Part shown: piece by piece, positions 7,026-16,489 of the stretch
Layout: each line of letters opens with the position of its first letter
Position numbering within the stretch: the first letter of the stretch is position 1
From: Paraburkholderia tagetis
Lineage (GTDB): Bacteria > Pseudomonadota > Gammaproteobacteria > Burkholderiales > Burkholderiaceae
Assembly: GCF_022213065.1 (NCBI RefSeq)
Contig: NZ_JAKLJA010000042.1
Coordinates: 1-54,768, forward strand
Length of the DNA: 54,768 nt
Direction: 5' to 3'
Translations under genes and position numbers: made by a program
Notes under the pieces: model-generated
The model's input: the letters and a program-made list of their open reading frames with translations, nothing else
What the model was told of the DNA's origin: nothing
Database searches by the model: none

Positions 7026-9476
7026 ATGACACCCATGAGAAGAAATCGTATGGCTTTGCGTCGCGTCGCCAAGGCGCTGCTCCTGAGCGGGCTTATGGCG
7101 GCGCAACTCGCGCACGCCCAGGTCACGCTCAACTTCGTCAACGCCGACATCGACCAGGTGGCGAAGGCAATCGGCGCGGCCACCGGCAAAACGATCATCG
7201 TCGATCCCCGCGTGAAGGGGCAGCTCAATCTCGTTTCCGAGAACCCGGTGCCCGAGGATCAGGCGCTCAAGACGCTGCAATCGGCGCTGCGCATGCAGGG
7301 CTTCGCGCTCGTGCAAGATCATGGCGTGCTCAAGGTGGTGCCCGAGGCCGATGCCAAGCTCCAGGGCGTGCCGACCTACGTGGGCAATAGTCCCGCAGCG
7401 CGCGGCGACCAGGTGGTCACCCAGGTGTTCACGCTGAAGCACGAATCGGCGAACAACCTGCTGCCCGTGCTGCGCCCGCTCATTTCGCCGAACAACACGA
7501 TTGCCGCGTATCCGGGCAGCAATGCGCTCGTCGTGACCGACTATGCGGACAACGTGCGCCGCATCGCCGCGATCATCGCCGGCGTGGACACGGCCGCGGG
7601 CCAGCAGGTGCAGGTGGTGCCGCTGAGGAACGCCAATGCGCTCGACATCGCGCCGCAAATTTCGAAGATGCTCGATCCGGGCGCGATCGGCGCCTCGGAC
7701 CCGTCGCTGAAGGTTTCGGTTGTCGCCGACCCGCGCACCAACTCGCTGATGCTGCGTGCATCGAATGCGCAGCGTCTCTCCTCTGCGGTGCAACTGGCAA
7801 AGCAGCTCGACGCGCCAACGAGCATGCCGGGCAACATGCACGTCGTCATGCTGCGCAACGCCGATGCGGTGCAGCTGGCCAAGACGCTGCGCGGGATGCT
7901 GGGCAAGGGCGGGAACGAATCGTCGTCGGGCAGCAGTGCGAATTCGTTCAACCAGAATCCGGGCAGCTCCAGCGGTGGTGGTGGCGGTGCCGGCTACGGC
8001 AACACCTCGACGGGTCTTTCGGGCACGCCGCCGCTGCCCAGTTCGCTCGGCGGCGGCGGTGGTTTGTCGTCGGGCAACTCGATGGCGGGCGGTGCTTCCG
8101 GCGGCAGCAACGAGTCGCAGTTTCTCGGCGGCGACAAGGACAAGGGCGACGAGAATCAGCCAGGCGGCATGATCCAGGCCGATCCGGCCACCAACTCGCT
8201 GATCATCACGGCGTCGGACCCGGTGTACCGCAATCTGCGCTCCGTGATCGACCAGCTCGATGCGCGGCGCGCGCAGGTCTACATCGAAGCGCTGATCGTC
8301 GAGCTGAACTCGAACACGAACGCCAATCTCGGCATCCAGTGGCAGATCGGCAATAGCAACGTGGTGGCCGGGACCAACCTCGCCACCGGCTCCGGCAACA
8401 GCATCATCAACCTGACGGCGGCAGCGGCGGCCAGTGCCGCCACCGGCGGCCTCGCGGGCGCGCTCGCAGGCCAGGGCATCCAGCAGGGTTTGAATGTGGG
8501 CTGGATCCATAATGTCTTCGGCGTGCAGGGGCTCGGCGCGTTGCTGCAGGCGCTCTCGCAAACGAGCGACGCCAACGTGCTGTCCACGCCTAACCTCATC
8601 ACGCTCGACAACCAGGAAGCGAAGATCGTCGTCGGCACGAACGTGCCGATCCAGACCGGCACGTATTCGAACCTCACGAGCGGCTCCACGAGCTCGGCGT
8701 TCAACACCTACGATCGCGTCGACGTTGGCTTGACGCTGCATATCAAGCCGCAGATCACCGACGGCGGCATTCTGAAGCTCCAGCTCTACACGGAGGATTC
8801 GGCGATCGTGTCCGGCACGACCAACGCGACGACCAATCCGGCCGGCCCGAACTTCACCAAGCGCTCGATCCAGTCGACGGTGCTGGCCGACAACGGCGAG
8901 ATCATCGTGCTCGGCGGCCTGATGCAGGACAACTACCAGGTCAGCAACAGCAAGGTACCGCTGCTCGGCGACATTCCATGGATCGGCCAGTTGTTCCGCT
9001 CGGAAAACAAGACGCGCCAGAAGACCAACCTGATGGTGTTCCTGCGTCCGGTGATCATCAACGATCGCGACACGGCGCAAGCGGTGACGTCGAACCGCTA
9101 CGACTATATTCAGGGTGTGACGGGCGCCTACCGGTCCGATAACAACCTGATCAAGGACCGCGACGACCCGGTGGTGCCGCCGATGCCGGTTGGCCCGGCC
9201 GAAGGTGGATCGGCGTTGAACCTGTTCGATCTCGACAGGATGCGGCGCGAGCAGGCAGTGCGGACGCTGCCTGGGGTTCCTGCCACCGCCCCAGCGACCG
9301 CGACTGCCACCGCGCCCGCGCCTGCGACCACGGCGCCCGCAAACGCCACGCAGATGAAGCCGGCTTATCCGCAACAAGGCGCGCCCACGCAAGCGATGCC
9401 CTCGCCGCAATACGCGCCCGCGCCATCGTCGTCGGTGCAGCAGCCGCTCAGCGGCCAGCCGAGGGTGCAGCCTTGA
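7026..9476 (+). CDS. gspD: Type II secretion system secretin GspD
   Basis: This is the outer-membrane secretin that forms the exit channel of the type II secretion system. The product is 816 residues with a signal peptide ending in AQLAHA. Periplasmic N0 to N3 domains follow; N0 starts VTLNFVNADIDQVAKAI. A Gly/Ser-rich loop (about residues 300-370) lies between repeated N domains. The secretin core has the signature VPLLGDIPWIGQLFRS. The C-terminal tail is Ala/Pro/Thr-rich. ATG 7026 is used. ATG 7035 and ATG 7050 (MALRR) are possible and the last has AGAAGA upstream. It is the first gene of gspDEF and overlaps gspE. A separate pilotin is not evident. Confidence 0.95.
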   Translation: MTPMRRNRMALRRVAKALLLSGLMAAQLAHAQVTLNFVNADIDQVAKAIGAATGKTIIVDPRVKGQLNLVSENPVPEDQALKTLQSALRMQGFALVQDHGVLKVVPEADAKLQGVPTYVGNSPAARGDQVVTQVFTLKHESANNLLPVLRPLISPNNTIAAYPGSNALVVTDYADNVRRIAAIIAGVDTAAGQQVQVVPLRNANALDIAPQISKMLDPGAIGASDPSLKVSVVADPRTNSLMLRASNAQRLSSAVQLAKQLDAPTSMPGNMHVVMLRNADAVQLAKTLRGMLGKGGNESSSGSSANSFNQNPGSSSGGGGGAGYGNTSTGLSGTPPLPSSLGGGGGLSSGNSMAGGASGGSNESQFLGGDKDKGDENQPGGMIQADPATNSLIITASDPVYRNLRSVIDQLDARRAQVYIEALIVELNSNTNANLGIQWQIGNSNVVAGTNLATGSGNSIINLTAAAAASAATGGLAGALAGQGIQQGLNVGWIHNVFGVQGLGALLQALSQTSDANVLSTPNLITLDNQEAKIVVGTNVPIQTGTYSNLTSGSTSSAFNTYDRVDVGLTLHIKPQITDGGILKLQLYTEDSAIVSGTTNATTNPAGPNFTKRSIQSTVLADNGEIIVLGGLMQDNYQVSNSKVPLLGDIPWIGQLFRSENKTRQKTNLMVFLRPVIINDRDTAQAVTSNRYDYIQGVTGAYRSDNNLIKDRDDPVVPPMPVGPAEGGSALNLFDLDRMRREQAVRTLPGVPATAPATATATAPAPATTAPANATQMKPAYPQQGAPTQAMPSPQYAPAPSSSVQQPLSGQPRVQP

Positions 9477-10987
9477 GCATGGCCGATACGCCTCGCCCGT
9501 CTTCGGCGGCTGCGCGCGACAGTGCAGCGCCCCGCGAGGCGCCCTCGCCCGTCGCCGCGCGGCTCGTGCCATACGGCTTCGCGAGGAGCGGCCAGATCCT
9601 CGTCGCGCAACAGCACGCCGACGGGCTCGAGGTGTGGATCAGCGAGCGCACCACCGGCGCGGCGATTGCCGAAGTGGCGCGCAACTTTGGGGCGATCTCG
9701 CTCGTGCGCATTCCCGCCGACGAGCTCGCGCAGGCGATCAACCAGGCCTACGCGCGCCAGGACGGCAGCGCGGCGCAGGTGGTGGGCGAGGTGGAAGGCG
9801 AAGTCGATCTCTCGCGCCTGATGCAGGATATCCCCGAGGTGGAGGACCTGCTCGAATCCGAAGACGACGCGCCGATCATCCGCATGATCAACGCGCTGCT
9901 CACGCAGGCCGCGCGCGAGCAGGCCTCGGACATTCATATCGAGCCGTTCGAGAATGCCTCGGTGGTGCGCTTTCGCGTGGACGGCACGTTGCGCGACGTG
10001 GTGCGCCCGAAGAAGGCGCTGCACGGCGCACTGATCTCGCGCATCAAGATCATGGCGCAACTCGACATCGCCGAGAAACGCCTGCCGCAGGACGGCCGCA
10101 TCACGCTGCGCGTGGGCGGCCGCCCCGTCGACGTGCGCGTGTCCACGCTGCCCACCGGCCACGGCGAGCGTGCGGTATTGCGTTTGCTGGAAAAGGACGC
10201 GCAGCGCCTGAATCTCGAAGCGCTCGGCATGGCCGCCGACACGCTCAAGCAGTTCGATCAGCTGATCGCCAAGCCGCACGGCATCGTGCTCGTGACGGGG
10301 CCGACCGGCTCGGGCAAGACCACCACGCTTTATGCGTCGATGTCGCGGCTCGAGACCACCACGACCAACATCATGACCGTCGAGGACCCGATCGAGTACG
10401 ACCTCGCGGGCATCGGCCAGACCCAGGTGAACGAGCGCATCGGCATGACGTTTGCGCGTGCGCTGCGCTCGATCCTGCGTCAGGACCCGGACATCATCAT
10501 GATCGGCGAAATCCGCGACCTCGAAACCGCGCAGATCGCCGTGCAGGCCTCGCTCACGGGCCACCTCGTGCTCGCGACGCTGCACACCAACGACGCCGCC
10601 TCGGCGGTCACGCGTCTGACCGACATGGGCGTGGAGCCTTATCTGCTGGCTTCGTCGCTGCTCGGCGTGCTCGCGCAGCGTCTCGTGCGGCAACTGTGCC
10701 CGCACTGCAAGGAGGAGCGCCTGGAGGACGATGGGCGCAAGCGCTGGCATCCGGTCGGTTGCGACCGCTGTGGCCATTCGGGCTACTCGGGCCGGCGCGG
10801 CGTGTACGAGCTGCTCACCATCGACGAGCCGATCCGCAACCTCATTCATCGCAACGCCGCCGACGCCGAAATCTTTACCGCAGGCCGGGCGCAGGGCATG
10901 CGCACGCTGCGCGACGATGGCGAGCGCTGGCTCGACGCGGGCACGACCTCGCTCGAGGAAGTGCTGCGCGTGACGGGCGGCGTGTAA
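9473..10987 (+). CDS. gspE: Type II secretion ATPase GspE
   Basis: This is the cytoplasmic hexameric ATPase that powers pseudopilus assembly. It has 504 residues, with an N-terminal GspE domain, Walker A GPTGSGKT (276-283), an Asp box, and Walker B-like DPDIIMIGEIRD. A C-terminal tetracysteine zinc motif (CPHC then CDRC) is typical of GspE/PilB proteins. A TTG start overlaps the gspD stop by 4 bp and has GAGGG at good distance. An ATG six bases later would give a protein two residues shorter. gspF follows after 38 bp. Confidence 0.95.
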   Translation: MSMADTPRPSSAAARDSAAPREAPSPVAARLVPYGFARSGQILVAQQHADGLEVWISERTTGAAIAEVARNFGAISLVRIPADELAQAINQAYARQDGSAAQVVGEVEGEVDLSRLMQDIPEVEDLLESEDDAPIIRMINALLTQAAREQASDIHIEPFENASVVRFRVDGTLRDVVRPKKALHGALISRIKIMAQLDIAEKRLPQDGRITLRVGGRPVDVRVSTLPTGHGERAVLRLLEKDAQRLNLEALGMAADTLKQFDQLIAKPHGIVLVTGPTGSGKTTTLYASMSRLETTTTNIMTVEDPIEYDLAGIGQTQVNERIGMTFARALRSILRQDPDIIMIGEIRDLETAQIAVQASLTGHLVLATLHTNDAASAVTRLTDMGVEPYLLASSLLGVLAQRLVRQLCPHCKEERLEDDGRKRWHPVGCDRCGHSGYSGRRGVYELLTIDEPIRNLIHRNAADAEIFTAGRAQGMRTLRDDGERWLDAGTTSLEEVLRVTGGV

Positions 10988-11025
10988 AGCGGCCGGACTG
11001 AGCCAACGAGGGGGCGAAGAAGACG

Positions 11026-12243
11026 ATGCCGGCATTCCGTTTCGAAGCGATCGACGCTGCGGGCAAGGCGCAAAAAGGCGTGCTCGACGCGGACAGTGCG
11101 CGCGGCGCGCGTGCGCAGTTGCGCGGCCAGGGCCTCACGCCGCTCGTGGTCGAGCCGGCGGCGACCCGCACACGCGGCGCGCGCGCCCAGCGCCTCGCGC
11201 TCGGGCGGCGCCTCTCGCAGCGCGAGCAGGCGATCCTCACGCGTCAGCTCGCGAGCCTTCTGGTTGCCGGGCTGCCGCTGGGCGAAGCGCTCGCGGTGCT
11301 CACCGAGCAAGCCGAGCGCGACTACATTCGCGAGCTGATGGCGGCGATCCGCGCCGAAGTGCTGGGCGGTCATTCGCTCGCCAACGCGCTCGCGCAGCAT
11401 CCGCGCGACTTTCCCGACATCTACCGCGCACTCGTCGCGGCGGGCGAGCATACGGGCAAGCTCGGCATCGTGCTCTCGCGCCTCGCCGACTACATCGAGC
11501 AGCGCAACGCGCTCAAGCAGAAGATCGTGCTGGCCTTCACCTACCCGACGATCGTCACGCTCATCGCATTCGGCATCGTCACGTTTTTGCTGAGCTATGT
11601 AGTGCCGCAGGTGGTGAACGTGTTTGCGAGTACGAAGCAACAGTTGCCGTTTCTGACCATCCTGATGATGGCGCTTTCGGCGTTCGTGCGGCAATGGTGG
11701 TGGGCTGTGCTGATTGCGGTGGCGATCGTCGCGTGGATCGTGCGCGCGACCTTGCGCCGGCCGGGGCCGCGGCTCGCGTTCGACCGCTGGCTCCTCACGG
11801 CGCCGCTCGCGGGCAAACTCGTGCGCGGCTACAACACGGTGCGTTTCGCGAGCACGCTCGGCATTCTGAGCGCGGCGGGCGTGCCGATTCTGCGCGCGCT
11901 GCAGGCGGCCGGAGAAACGCTCTCGAACCGCGCCATGCGCATGAACGTGGACGACGCCATCGTGCGCGTGCGCGAAGGCACGTCGCTCTCTCGCGCGCTA
12001 GGCAATACGAAGACGTTTCCGCCCGTGCTGGTGCATTTGATCCGCTCGGGCGAGGCGACCGGCGACGTCACGACCATGCTCGACCGCGCCGCCGAGGGCG
12101 AGGCGCGCGAGCTGGAGCGGCGCACGATGTTTCTCACGAGCCTGCTCGAGCCGCTCCTGATTCTGGCGATGGGGGGCGTGGTGCTGGTGATCGTGCTCGC
12201 GGTGATGCTGCCGATCATCGAGTTGAACAACCTGGTGCAGTGA
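11026..12243 (+). CDS. gspF: Type II secretion inner-membrane platform protein GspF
   Basis: This polytopic inner-membrane protein couples the GspE ATPase to pseudopilin assembly. It has 405 residues: a short N-terminal domain (MPAFRFEAIDAAGKAQKGV) and two T2SSF helical domains (about 65-190 and 270-390). Membrane segments lie near IVTLIAFGIVTFLLSYVV, WWWAVLIAVAIVAWIV and the C-terminal LILAMGGVVLVIVLAVML. The length and three-segment layout are normal for the family. It is the last gene of gspDEF and faces the convergent gspC. Confidence 0.95.
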   Translation: MPAFRFEAIDAAGKAQKGVLDADSARGARAQLRGQGLTPLVVEPAATRTRGARAQRLALGRRLSQREQAILTRQLASLLVAGLPLGEALAVLTEQAERDYIRELMAAIRAEVLGGHSLANALAQHPRDFPDIYRALVAAGEHTGKLGIVLSRLADYIEQRNALKQKIVLAFTYPTIVTLIAFGIVTFLLSYVVPQVVNVFASTKQQLPFLTILMMALSAFVRQWWWAVLIAVAIVAWIVRATLRRPGPRLAFDRWLLTAPLAGKLVRGYNTVRFASTLGILSAAGVPILRALQAAGETLSNRAMRMNVDDAIVRVREGTSLSRALGNTKTFPPVLVHLIRSGEATGDVTTMLDRAAEGEARELERRTMFLTSLLEPLLILAMGGVVLVIVLAVMLPIIELNNLVQ

Positions 12244-12249
12244 GTGGCT

Positions 12250-12271
12250 CGACCCGTCGCGCAACGGGTCG
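12250..12271. terminator. Hairpin between convergent gspF and gspC
   Basis: A perfect 8-bp inverted repeat, CGACCCGT and ACGGGTCG around CGCGCA, starts 7 bp after the gspF stop. No T-run follows on either strand, so it is not a classical intrinsic terminator. It may protect the 3' end or assist Rho-dependent termination. Confidence 0.35.
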
Positions 12272-12357
12272 CGCGAGCGGTGCAAGCGCGGCGCGCGGTG
12301 TGGGTGGTGTGCGCAGTGTCGACGCGGTATCGACGCAGTATCGATTAGCGCAGGTAA

Positions 12358-12780
12358 TCAGCGCACGTAGATGGTGGGGCCGGCGGCGTTAGCCGGCAGG
12401 AAGATTTCGGAGTGCACGCCGTGGCGGTCGATGACGATCGAGCGGGCGCGCACTTCGGCGAGCGTTGCGTCCTGGCCGACGGGGCCGCCCAGCGAGATGG
12501 CTCTTGCCGGGTCGCCGCCGACGCTCACGATGGCAGCCGCGCCTTGCTGGAGCGCGAGGATGCCGAAGAGATGGATGTCCTGCGCGACGTTGTGCTCGAG
12601 CTTGCCGCCGAAGAGCGTGCCGGCCTCGGCGACCGAGACGGGCGCCTGGGCAGCGGCGGCCTGTACCTGAGTGGCGCGCGAGGCGGCGATTTCGAGCGTC
12701 CACCACGCAGCCGTGGCGCAGAACGCCGCGAACGCGGCGAGTGACAGAAGGCGGATTTGCAGTGGGTTCATGCGCGCCAT
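12358..12780 (-). CDS. gspC: Type II secretion protein GspC (short form), opposite strand
   Basis: GspC links the inner-membrane platform to the secretin. The predicted product is 140 residues: a short cytoplasmic N-terminus, a membrane helix (LLSLAAFAAFCATAAWW), and a periplasmic homology region (HLFGILA...GGDPARAISLGG). The protein ends shortly after (GPTIYVR) and has no PDZ or coiled-coil domain, unlike classical GspC. ATG 12780 (MARMNPLQ) is preferred over the upstream frame; ATG 12771 is also possible. It alone in the cluster is on the minus strand, between gspF and gspG, so it needs its own promoter in the 186-bp gspC-gspG gap. Confidence 0.85.
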   Translation of the reverse strand: MARMNPLQIRLLSLAAFAAFCATAAWWTLEIAASRATQVQAAAAQAPVSVAEAGTLFGGKLEHNVAQDIHLFGILALQQGAAAIVSVGGDPARAISLGGPVGQDATLAEVRARSIVIDRHGVHSEIFLPANAAGPTIYVR

Positions 12781-12966
12781 TGTACGGAGTATTGTGGACG
12801 TTTTGATGGCGTGCAGCGGGTCCGCAAGCGCGGGTCTCAAAGGCGTCATCGTGTGACATTACAATGACCCGTCATGTGCGCGCGAACATGGATTTCGCGC
12901 GCTGGATGGTGCACAGGGCGCACGCGGGTGTGCCACAACGATCATTTGCCAGGAGGGAAGGAACTC

Positions 12967-13431
12967 ATGTCCATATGGACCCGTAGCCATGCCGAAATCG
13001 GGCGCCAGCGCACACGCCGCCAACGCGGCTTCACGCTGATCGAAATCATGGTCGTGATTGCGATCCTCGGTATTCTCGCGGCGCTGATCGTGCCGAAGAT
13101 CATGAGCCGTCCCGATGAAGCACGCCGCGTGGCCGCGCGCCAGGACATCGGCACGATCATGCAGGCGATGAAGCTCTACCGGCTCGACAACGGCCGCTAT
13201 CCCGCCCAGGATCAGGGCCTTCAGGCGCTGGTGCAAAAGCCCACCACCGACCCCGTGCCGAACAACTGGAAGGACGGCGGGTATCTCGAGCGCCTGCCCA
13301 ACGATCCGTGGGGCAATGCGTATCAGTATCTGAATCCGGGCGTGCACGGCGAGATAGACGTCTTCAGCTACGGCTCCGACGGCAAGCCCGGCGGCGAAGG
13401 CAACGATGCCGACGTCGGATCCTGGCAATAG
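12967..13431 (+). CDS. gspG: Major pseudopilin GspG
   Basis: This is the main subunit of the type II secretion pseudopilus. It has 154 residues with a prepilin-peptidase site RQRG/FTLIEIMVV, Glu at mature position 5, and a hydrophobic helix. The globular domain has the family motifs RLDNGRYP and DPWGNAYQYLNPG and a C-terminal calcium-loop region (SYGSDGKPGGEGNDADV). ATG 12967 sits behind AGGAGGGAAGG, one of the strongest ribosome sites in the window, as fits the most abundant pseudopilin. It heads the gspGHIJKLMN gene run. Confidence 0.96.
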   Translation: MSIWTRSHAEIGRQRTRRQRGFTLIEIMVVIAILGILAALIVPKIMSRPDEARRVAARQDIGTIMQAMKLYRLDNGRYPAQDQGLQALVQKPTTDPVPNNWKDGGYLERLPNDPWGNAYQYLNPGVHGEIDVFSYGSDGKPGGEGNDADVGSWQ

Positions 13432-13496
13432 ACCGAATAGGCCGAATAGACCGGGGCTAACTGCCGTTCATCTCCAGCTTCGCGTTCCTCAGCCCC

Positions 13497-14018
13497 ATGC
13501 ACTCCCGCCCCTTCCGCCCTTGCGACCGCACGCCGATGCACCCCACGCGGGCGGCGCGCGCACGTTCGGCGGGCTTCACGCTGCTGGAAATGCTGGTCGT
13601 GCTGATGATCGCCGGGTTGCTGGTGTCGCTCGCGTCGCTCTCGCTCACGCGCAATCCGCGTACCGATCTGAACGAAGAAGCGCAGCGACTTGCGCTGCTG
13701 TTCGAGTCTGCGGGCGACGAAGCGCAGGTGCGCGCGCGTCCCATCGCGTGGCAGCCGGTCGAGGGTGGATTTCGCTTCGACGTGCATACCGAGGACGGCT
13801 GGCGTCCGCTGCGCGACGATCTGCTCGGCCCGCGCAACTGGGAAGGCGGCGTGACGGGCGTATCGATCACCTACCCCGGCGGCGACGACGACCTGCATGC
13901 GAACCGCGTCGTGTTCGGCACCGAGGCCGTCGAGCAGCCCGTCGAAATCACGCTCTTCTCGGCGGCGGGCCGCGCCACCATCGTCGGCACCGGCACGGGC
14001 CGGTATGAGGTCCGCTGA
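13497..14018 (+). CDS. gspH: Minor pseudopilin GspH
   Basis: This is a 173-residue minor pseudopilin of the pseudopilus. A prepilin signal (ARSAG/FTLLEMLVVLMIAG) follows an unusually long 28-residue leader. The GspH domain with its beta-rich body follows. The start at 13497 is uncertain; an internal ATG at residue 14 would shorten the leader to a more usual size. It lies 65 bp after gspG and is followed at once by gspI. The gap carries a small repeated CCGAATAG motif of unknown meaning. Confidence 0.9.
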   Translation: MHSRPFRPCDRTPMHPTRAARARSAGFTLLEMLVVLMIAGLLVSLASLSLTRNPRTDLNEEAQRLALLFESAGDEAQVRARPIAWQPVEGGFRFDVHTEDGWRPLRDDLLGPRNWEGGVTGVSITYPGGDDDLHANRVVFGTEAVEQPVEITLFSAAGRATIVGTGTGRYEVR

Positions 14019-14019
14019 G

Positions 14020-14505
14020 ATGCGCCTGCTCACCCGTTTTTCCACCCGTTGCTCCGCTAGTCTCGCTGCCGTGCGCCGTTTGCACTGTTTGCGCCGGCCG
14101 CCGCCGCGCCGCGCCGCCCAGGCCACTCACGCCACGATGAGCGGCTTCACCATGATCGAGGTGCTGGTCGCGCTCGCCATCGTGGCGATTGCGCTCGCGG
14201 CTTCGCTACGCGCCGTGGGCAGCCTCGCAGCGAGCGAGGCCGATCTGCACGCGCGCCTGCTCGCGGGCTGGAGCGCCGACAACGCGCTCGCGCAACTGCG
14301 TCTCGCGCATGCGTGGCCCGAGGTCGGCGAGCGCAGCTTCGACTGCTCGCAAGGCAATCTGCAGCTCACCTGCACGCAGCACGTCACGGCCACACCCAAT
14401 CCCGTCTTCCGCCGCGTGGAGGTCTCGGTGGCGACGCCGGGCCGCGACGGCAATCTCGCGCAACTCGTCACGGTGCTCGGCAATGAGACGAACCGGTCGC
14501 TGTGA
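14020..14505 (+). CDS. gspI: Minor pseudopilin GspI
   Basis: This is a pseudopilus tip subunit that works with GspJ and GspK. The pseudopilin signal is MSG/FTMIEVLVALAIVAIAL, followed by the GspI domain (AEVGERSFDCSQG region with two cysteines, CSQ and CTQ). ATG 14020 begins one base after the gspH stop and gives 161 residues with a long arginine-rich leader. The leader may be over-called, and ATG 14137 would give a near-minimal one. gspJ follows after 7 bp. Confidence 0.88.
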   Translation: MRLLTRFSTRCSASLAAVRRLHCLRRPPPRRAAQATHATMSGFTMIEVLVALAIVAIALAASLRAVGSLAASEADLHARLLAGWSADNALAQLRLAHAWPEVGERSFDCSQGNLQLTCTQHVTATPNPVFRRVEVSVATPGRDGNLAQLVTVLGNETNRSL

Positions 14506-14512
14506 TCCGTCG

Positions 14513-15244
14513 ATGAGCCGTGCGCGCGCCTCCTTGGAGCGGCGGCTCGAACTGCACGGGCGACATGGATTGCCCGTGGGACGCGAGCCCTCGCGTGCGC
14601 GCCGCGCCGCCGGCTTCACGCTGATCGAGTTGCTCGTTGCTATCGCGATTCTCGCCGTGGTCGCGATCTTGTCCTGGCGCGGTCTCGACCAGATCGTGCG
14701 CGGCCGCGAGATCGTCACGCATTCGATGGCCGAAGAGCGCGTGTTCGCGCAGATGTTCGACCAGATGCGTATCGACGCGCGCCAGGCCGTCAGCGACGAC
14801 GAAGCGGGCGCGCCCGCGGTCTTCGTCGACGGTGGCGCGCTGCAGATCGTGCGCGCATTCGCCGTGCCGCCTGGCGCCGCGCCACGCCTGCAGGTGGTGC
14901 GCTACCGCGTGAGCAACGGGCGCGTCGTGCGCTACGCGTCGCCGCCGCTCGCCAATCTCGGGGAGCTCAGGCGTGCGCTGCGCGGCGGCGAGGGCGACGC
15001 CTGGAGCGCGTTGCCGATGATGCAGGGCGTGGGCGCTATCGACGCGCGGCTCTATCTGCCAAAGGAAGGCTGGACCTCGAACATGGACGGGGTGCGCCAA
15101 CAGATCGCGGCGAACAACAGTAGCGTGAAGGTGCCGCAACTCGGCAACGCACCCGTGCCGCGCGCGGTGACGGGGCTCGAGGTGAGCGTCAGTGCCCGCT
15201 CGCTTGCGCGGCCGGTCACGCGCGTCTTCCTCGTGGGGGAATGA
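14513..15244 (+). CDS. gspJ: Minor pseudopilin GspJ
   Basis: This is a 243-residue tip pseudopilin. A prepilin-peptidase motif (RRAAG/FTLIELLVAIAILAVVAIL) is preceded by a basic leader. The GspJ domain, rich in beta structure, ends in LEVSVSARSLARPVTRVFLVG. ATG 14513 was chosen because the open frame further upstream overlaps gspI and lacks family character. The stop overlaps the gspK start (ATGA), indicating translational coupling. Confidence 0.92.
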   Translation: MSRARASLERRLELHGRHGLPVGREPSRARRAAGFTLIELLVAIAILAVVAILSWRGLDQIVRGREIVTHSMAEERVFAQMFDQMRIDARQAVSDDEAGAPAVFVDGGALQIVRAFAVPPGAAPRLQVVRYRVSNGRVVRYASPPLANLGELRRALRGGEGDAWSALPMMQGVGAIDARLYLPKEGWTSNMDGVRQQIAANNSSVKVPQLGNAPVPRAVTGLEVSVSARSLARPVTRVFLVGE

Positions 15245-16455
15245 GCGTGCGCCGACATCGAATTTCCCGCCCCGCTGCTCGTCTGGTCACCCGCATGGCT
15301 GTTCGCACGGCAGCCCGCGCTATGGCAATTACCACTGCAAGTGCCGCTTCAGGTGCAACCAGGCGCCGCCGTCCGCAGCGCGGCGCGGCGATCATCAGCG
15401 CGCTGCTGGTGGCTGCGCTCGCCGCGATTCTCGTCTCGGGCATGCTGTGGCGTCAGCAGGTGCAGGTGCGCCGCATCGAAAATCAGCGGCTGCTCGCGCA
15501 GGGGCAATGGATCGCGCGCGCCGCGCTCGACTGGACGCGCCTCGTGCTGCGTTCGGAAGGCGATACCTCGGCGGGCGTCACCTATCTGGGCGGCGCATGG
15601 GGCATGCCGGTCGCGAAAACGCGCCTTTCGGACTTCCTCGGCCAGATTGGCGAAGCGCGCGCGCAACAGGGCGCCGACACCTGGCTCTCCGGCTCCATCG
15701 AGGACGCCCAGGCGCGCTTCAATCTGCGCAATCTCGTTTCGGCGTCCGCGCCCGGCGCGCTGCAACTCAATCTCGCGCAGATCCAGGCGTTCGCGCGCCT
15801 CTTGCAACTGCTCGGCATCGACGGCCAGCTCGCGAAGAATGCGGCCGTCTACGTGCGCTCTGGGCTCGCCCACTCGATCACGCGTTTTCAGACCGGCTCG
15901 ACGGTGCCGGGCAGCACTGGGGCGGCCACGAACACCACGAACCCGCAGCAAGTGGCGGGCGGCGCGGGCGGCGGTGCGAACTTCACCGACAACCCCGGCA
16001 TAACGGACGCCGATTCCAACAGCGCGGTCGCGCCCCTGCTGATGACGAGCGTCGATTCGCTGCTCGACGTGCCGGGCTTCACGCCCGACGTCGTCGCGCG
16101 CCTGCGCCCGTTCGTGACGATCCTGCCCACCACGACGCCCGTGAACATGAACACGGCGAGTGCCGAGGTGATCGCGGCGACCGTGCAGGGCATGAGCCTG
16201 TCGAGCGCGCAAGCCTTCGTGGCGCGGCGCCAGACGGTGTTTTTTCATAACCTCGCCGATGTGCAGCTTGCGCTGCAAGGCGCAGGTGCCGGGCAAACCA
16301 GCGTCGATTCGACGCAAGGCGACGTCAATACGAGCTATTTTCTGGTCCATGGGCGCGTGCAGCACGAACGCGCCGTCGTGAACCGCACCACGCTCGTATG
16401 GCGCGACCCGCTCACCCATATGACGCGCATCGTGCGCGTGCGCGACGAACCATGA
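15241..16455 (+). CDS. gspK: Minor pseudopilin GspK
   Basis: This is a large (404-residue) minor pseudopilin that caps the pseudopilus tip. The prepilin-like segment QRG/AAIISALLVAALAAILVSG lacks the Glu5 of other pseudopilins, as is characteristic of GspK. The family DxxDxxN-type body and a C-terminal helix-hairpin-helix-like region (NMNTASAEVIAATVQG) follow. The N-terminal leader is long (about 45 residues). An internal ATG (MAITTASA) would shorten it. The gene overlaps gspJ by 4 bp. Confidence 0.92.
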   Translation: MSVRRHRISRPAARLVTRMAVRTAARAMAITTASAASGATRRRRPQRGAAIISALLVAALAAILVSGMLWRQQVQVRRIENQRLLAQGQWIARAALDWTRLVLRSEGDTSAGVTYLGGAWGMPVAKTRLSDFLGQIGEARAQQGADTWLSGSIEDAQARFNLRNLVSASAPGALQLNLAQIQAFARLLQLLGIDGQLAKNAAVYVRSGLAHSITRFQTGSTVPGSTGAATNTTNPQQVAGGAGGGANFTDNPGITDADSNSAVAPLLMTSVDSLLDVPGFTPDVVARLRPFVTILPTTTPVNMNTASAEVIAATVQGMSLSSAQAFVARRQTVFFHNLADVQLALQGAGAGQTSVDSTQGDVNTSYFLVHGRVQHERAVVNRTTLVWRDPLTHMTRIVRVRDEP

Positions 16456-16489
16456 AACCGTACCCGTCCAACATTGAAAAGAGGTGCGT

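Noticed and set aside
6828..11035. Very long minus-strand frames opposite gspD and gspE
   Set aside because: They are antisense to well-supported secretin and ATPase genes and translate to Arg/His/Ala-rich sequence without motifs, a common effect of high GC.
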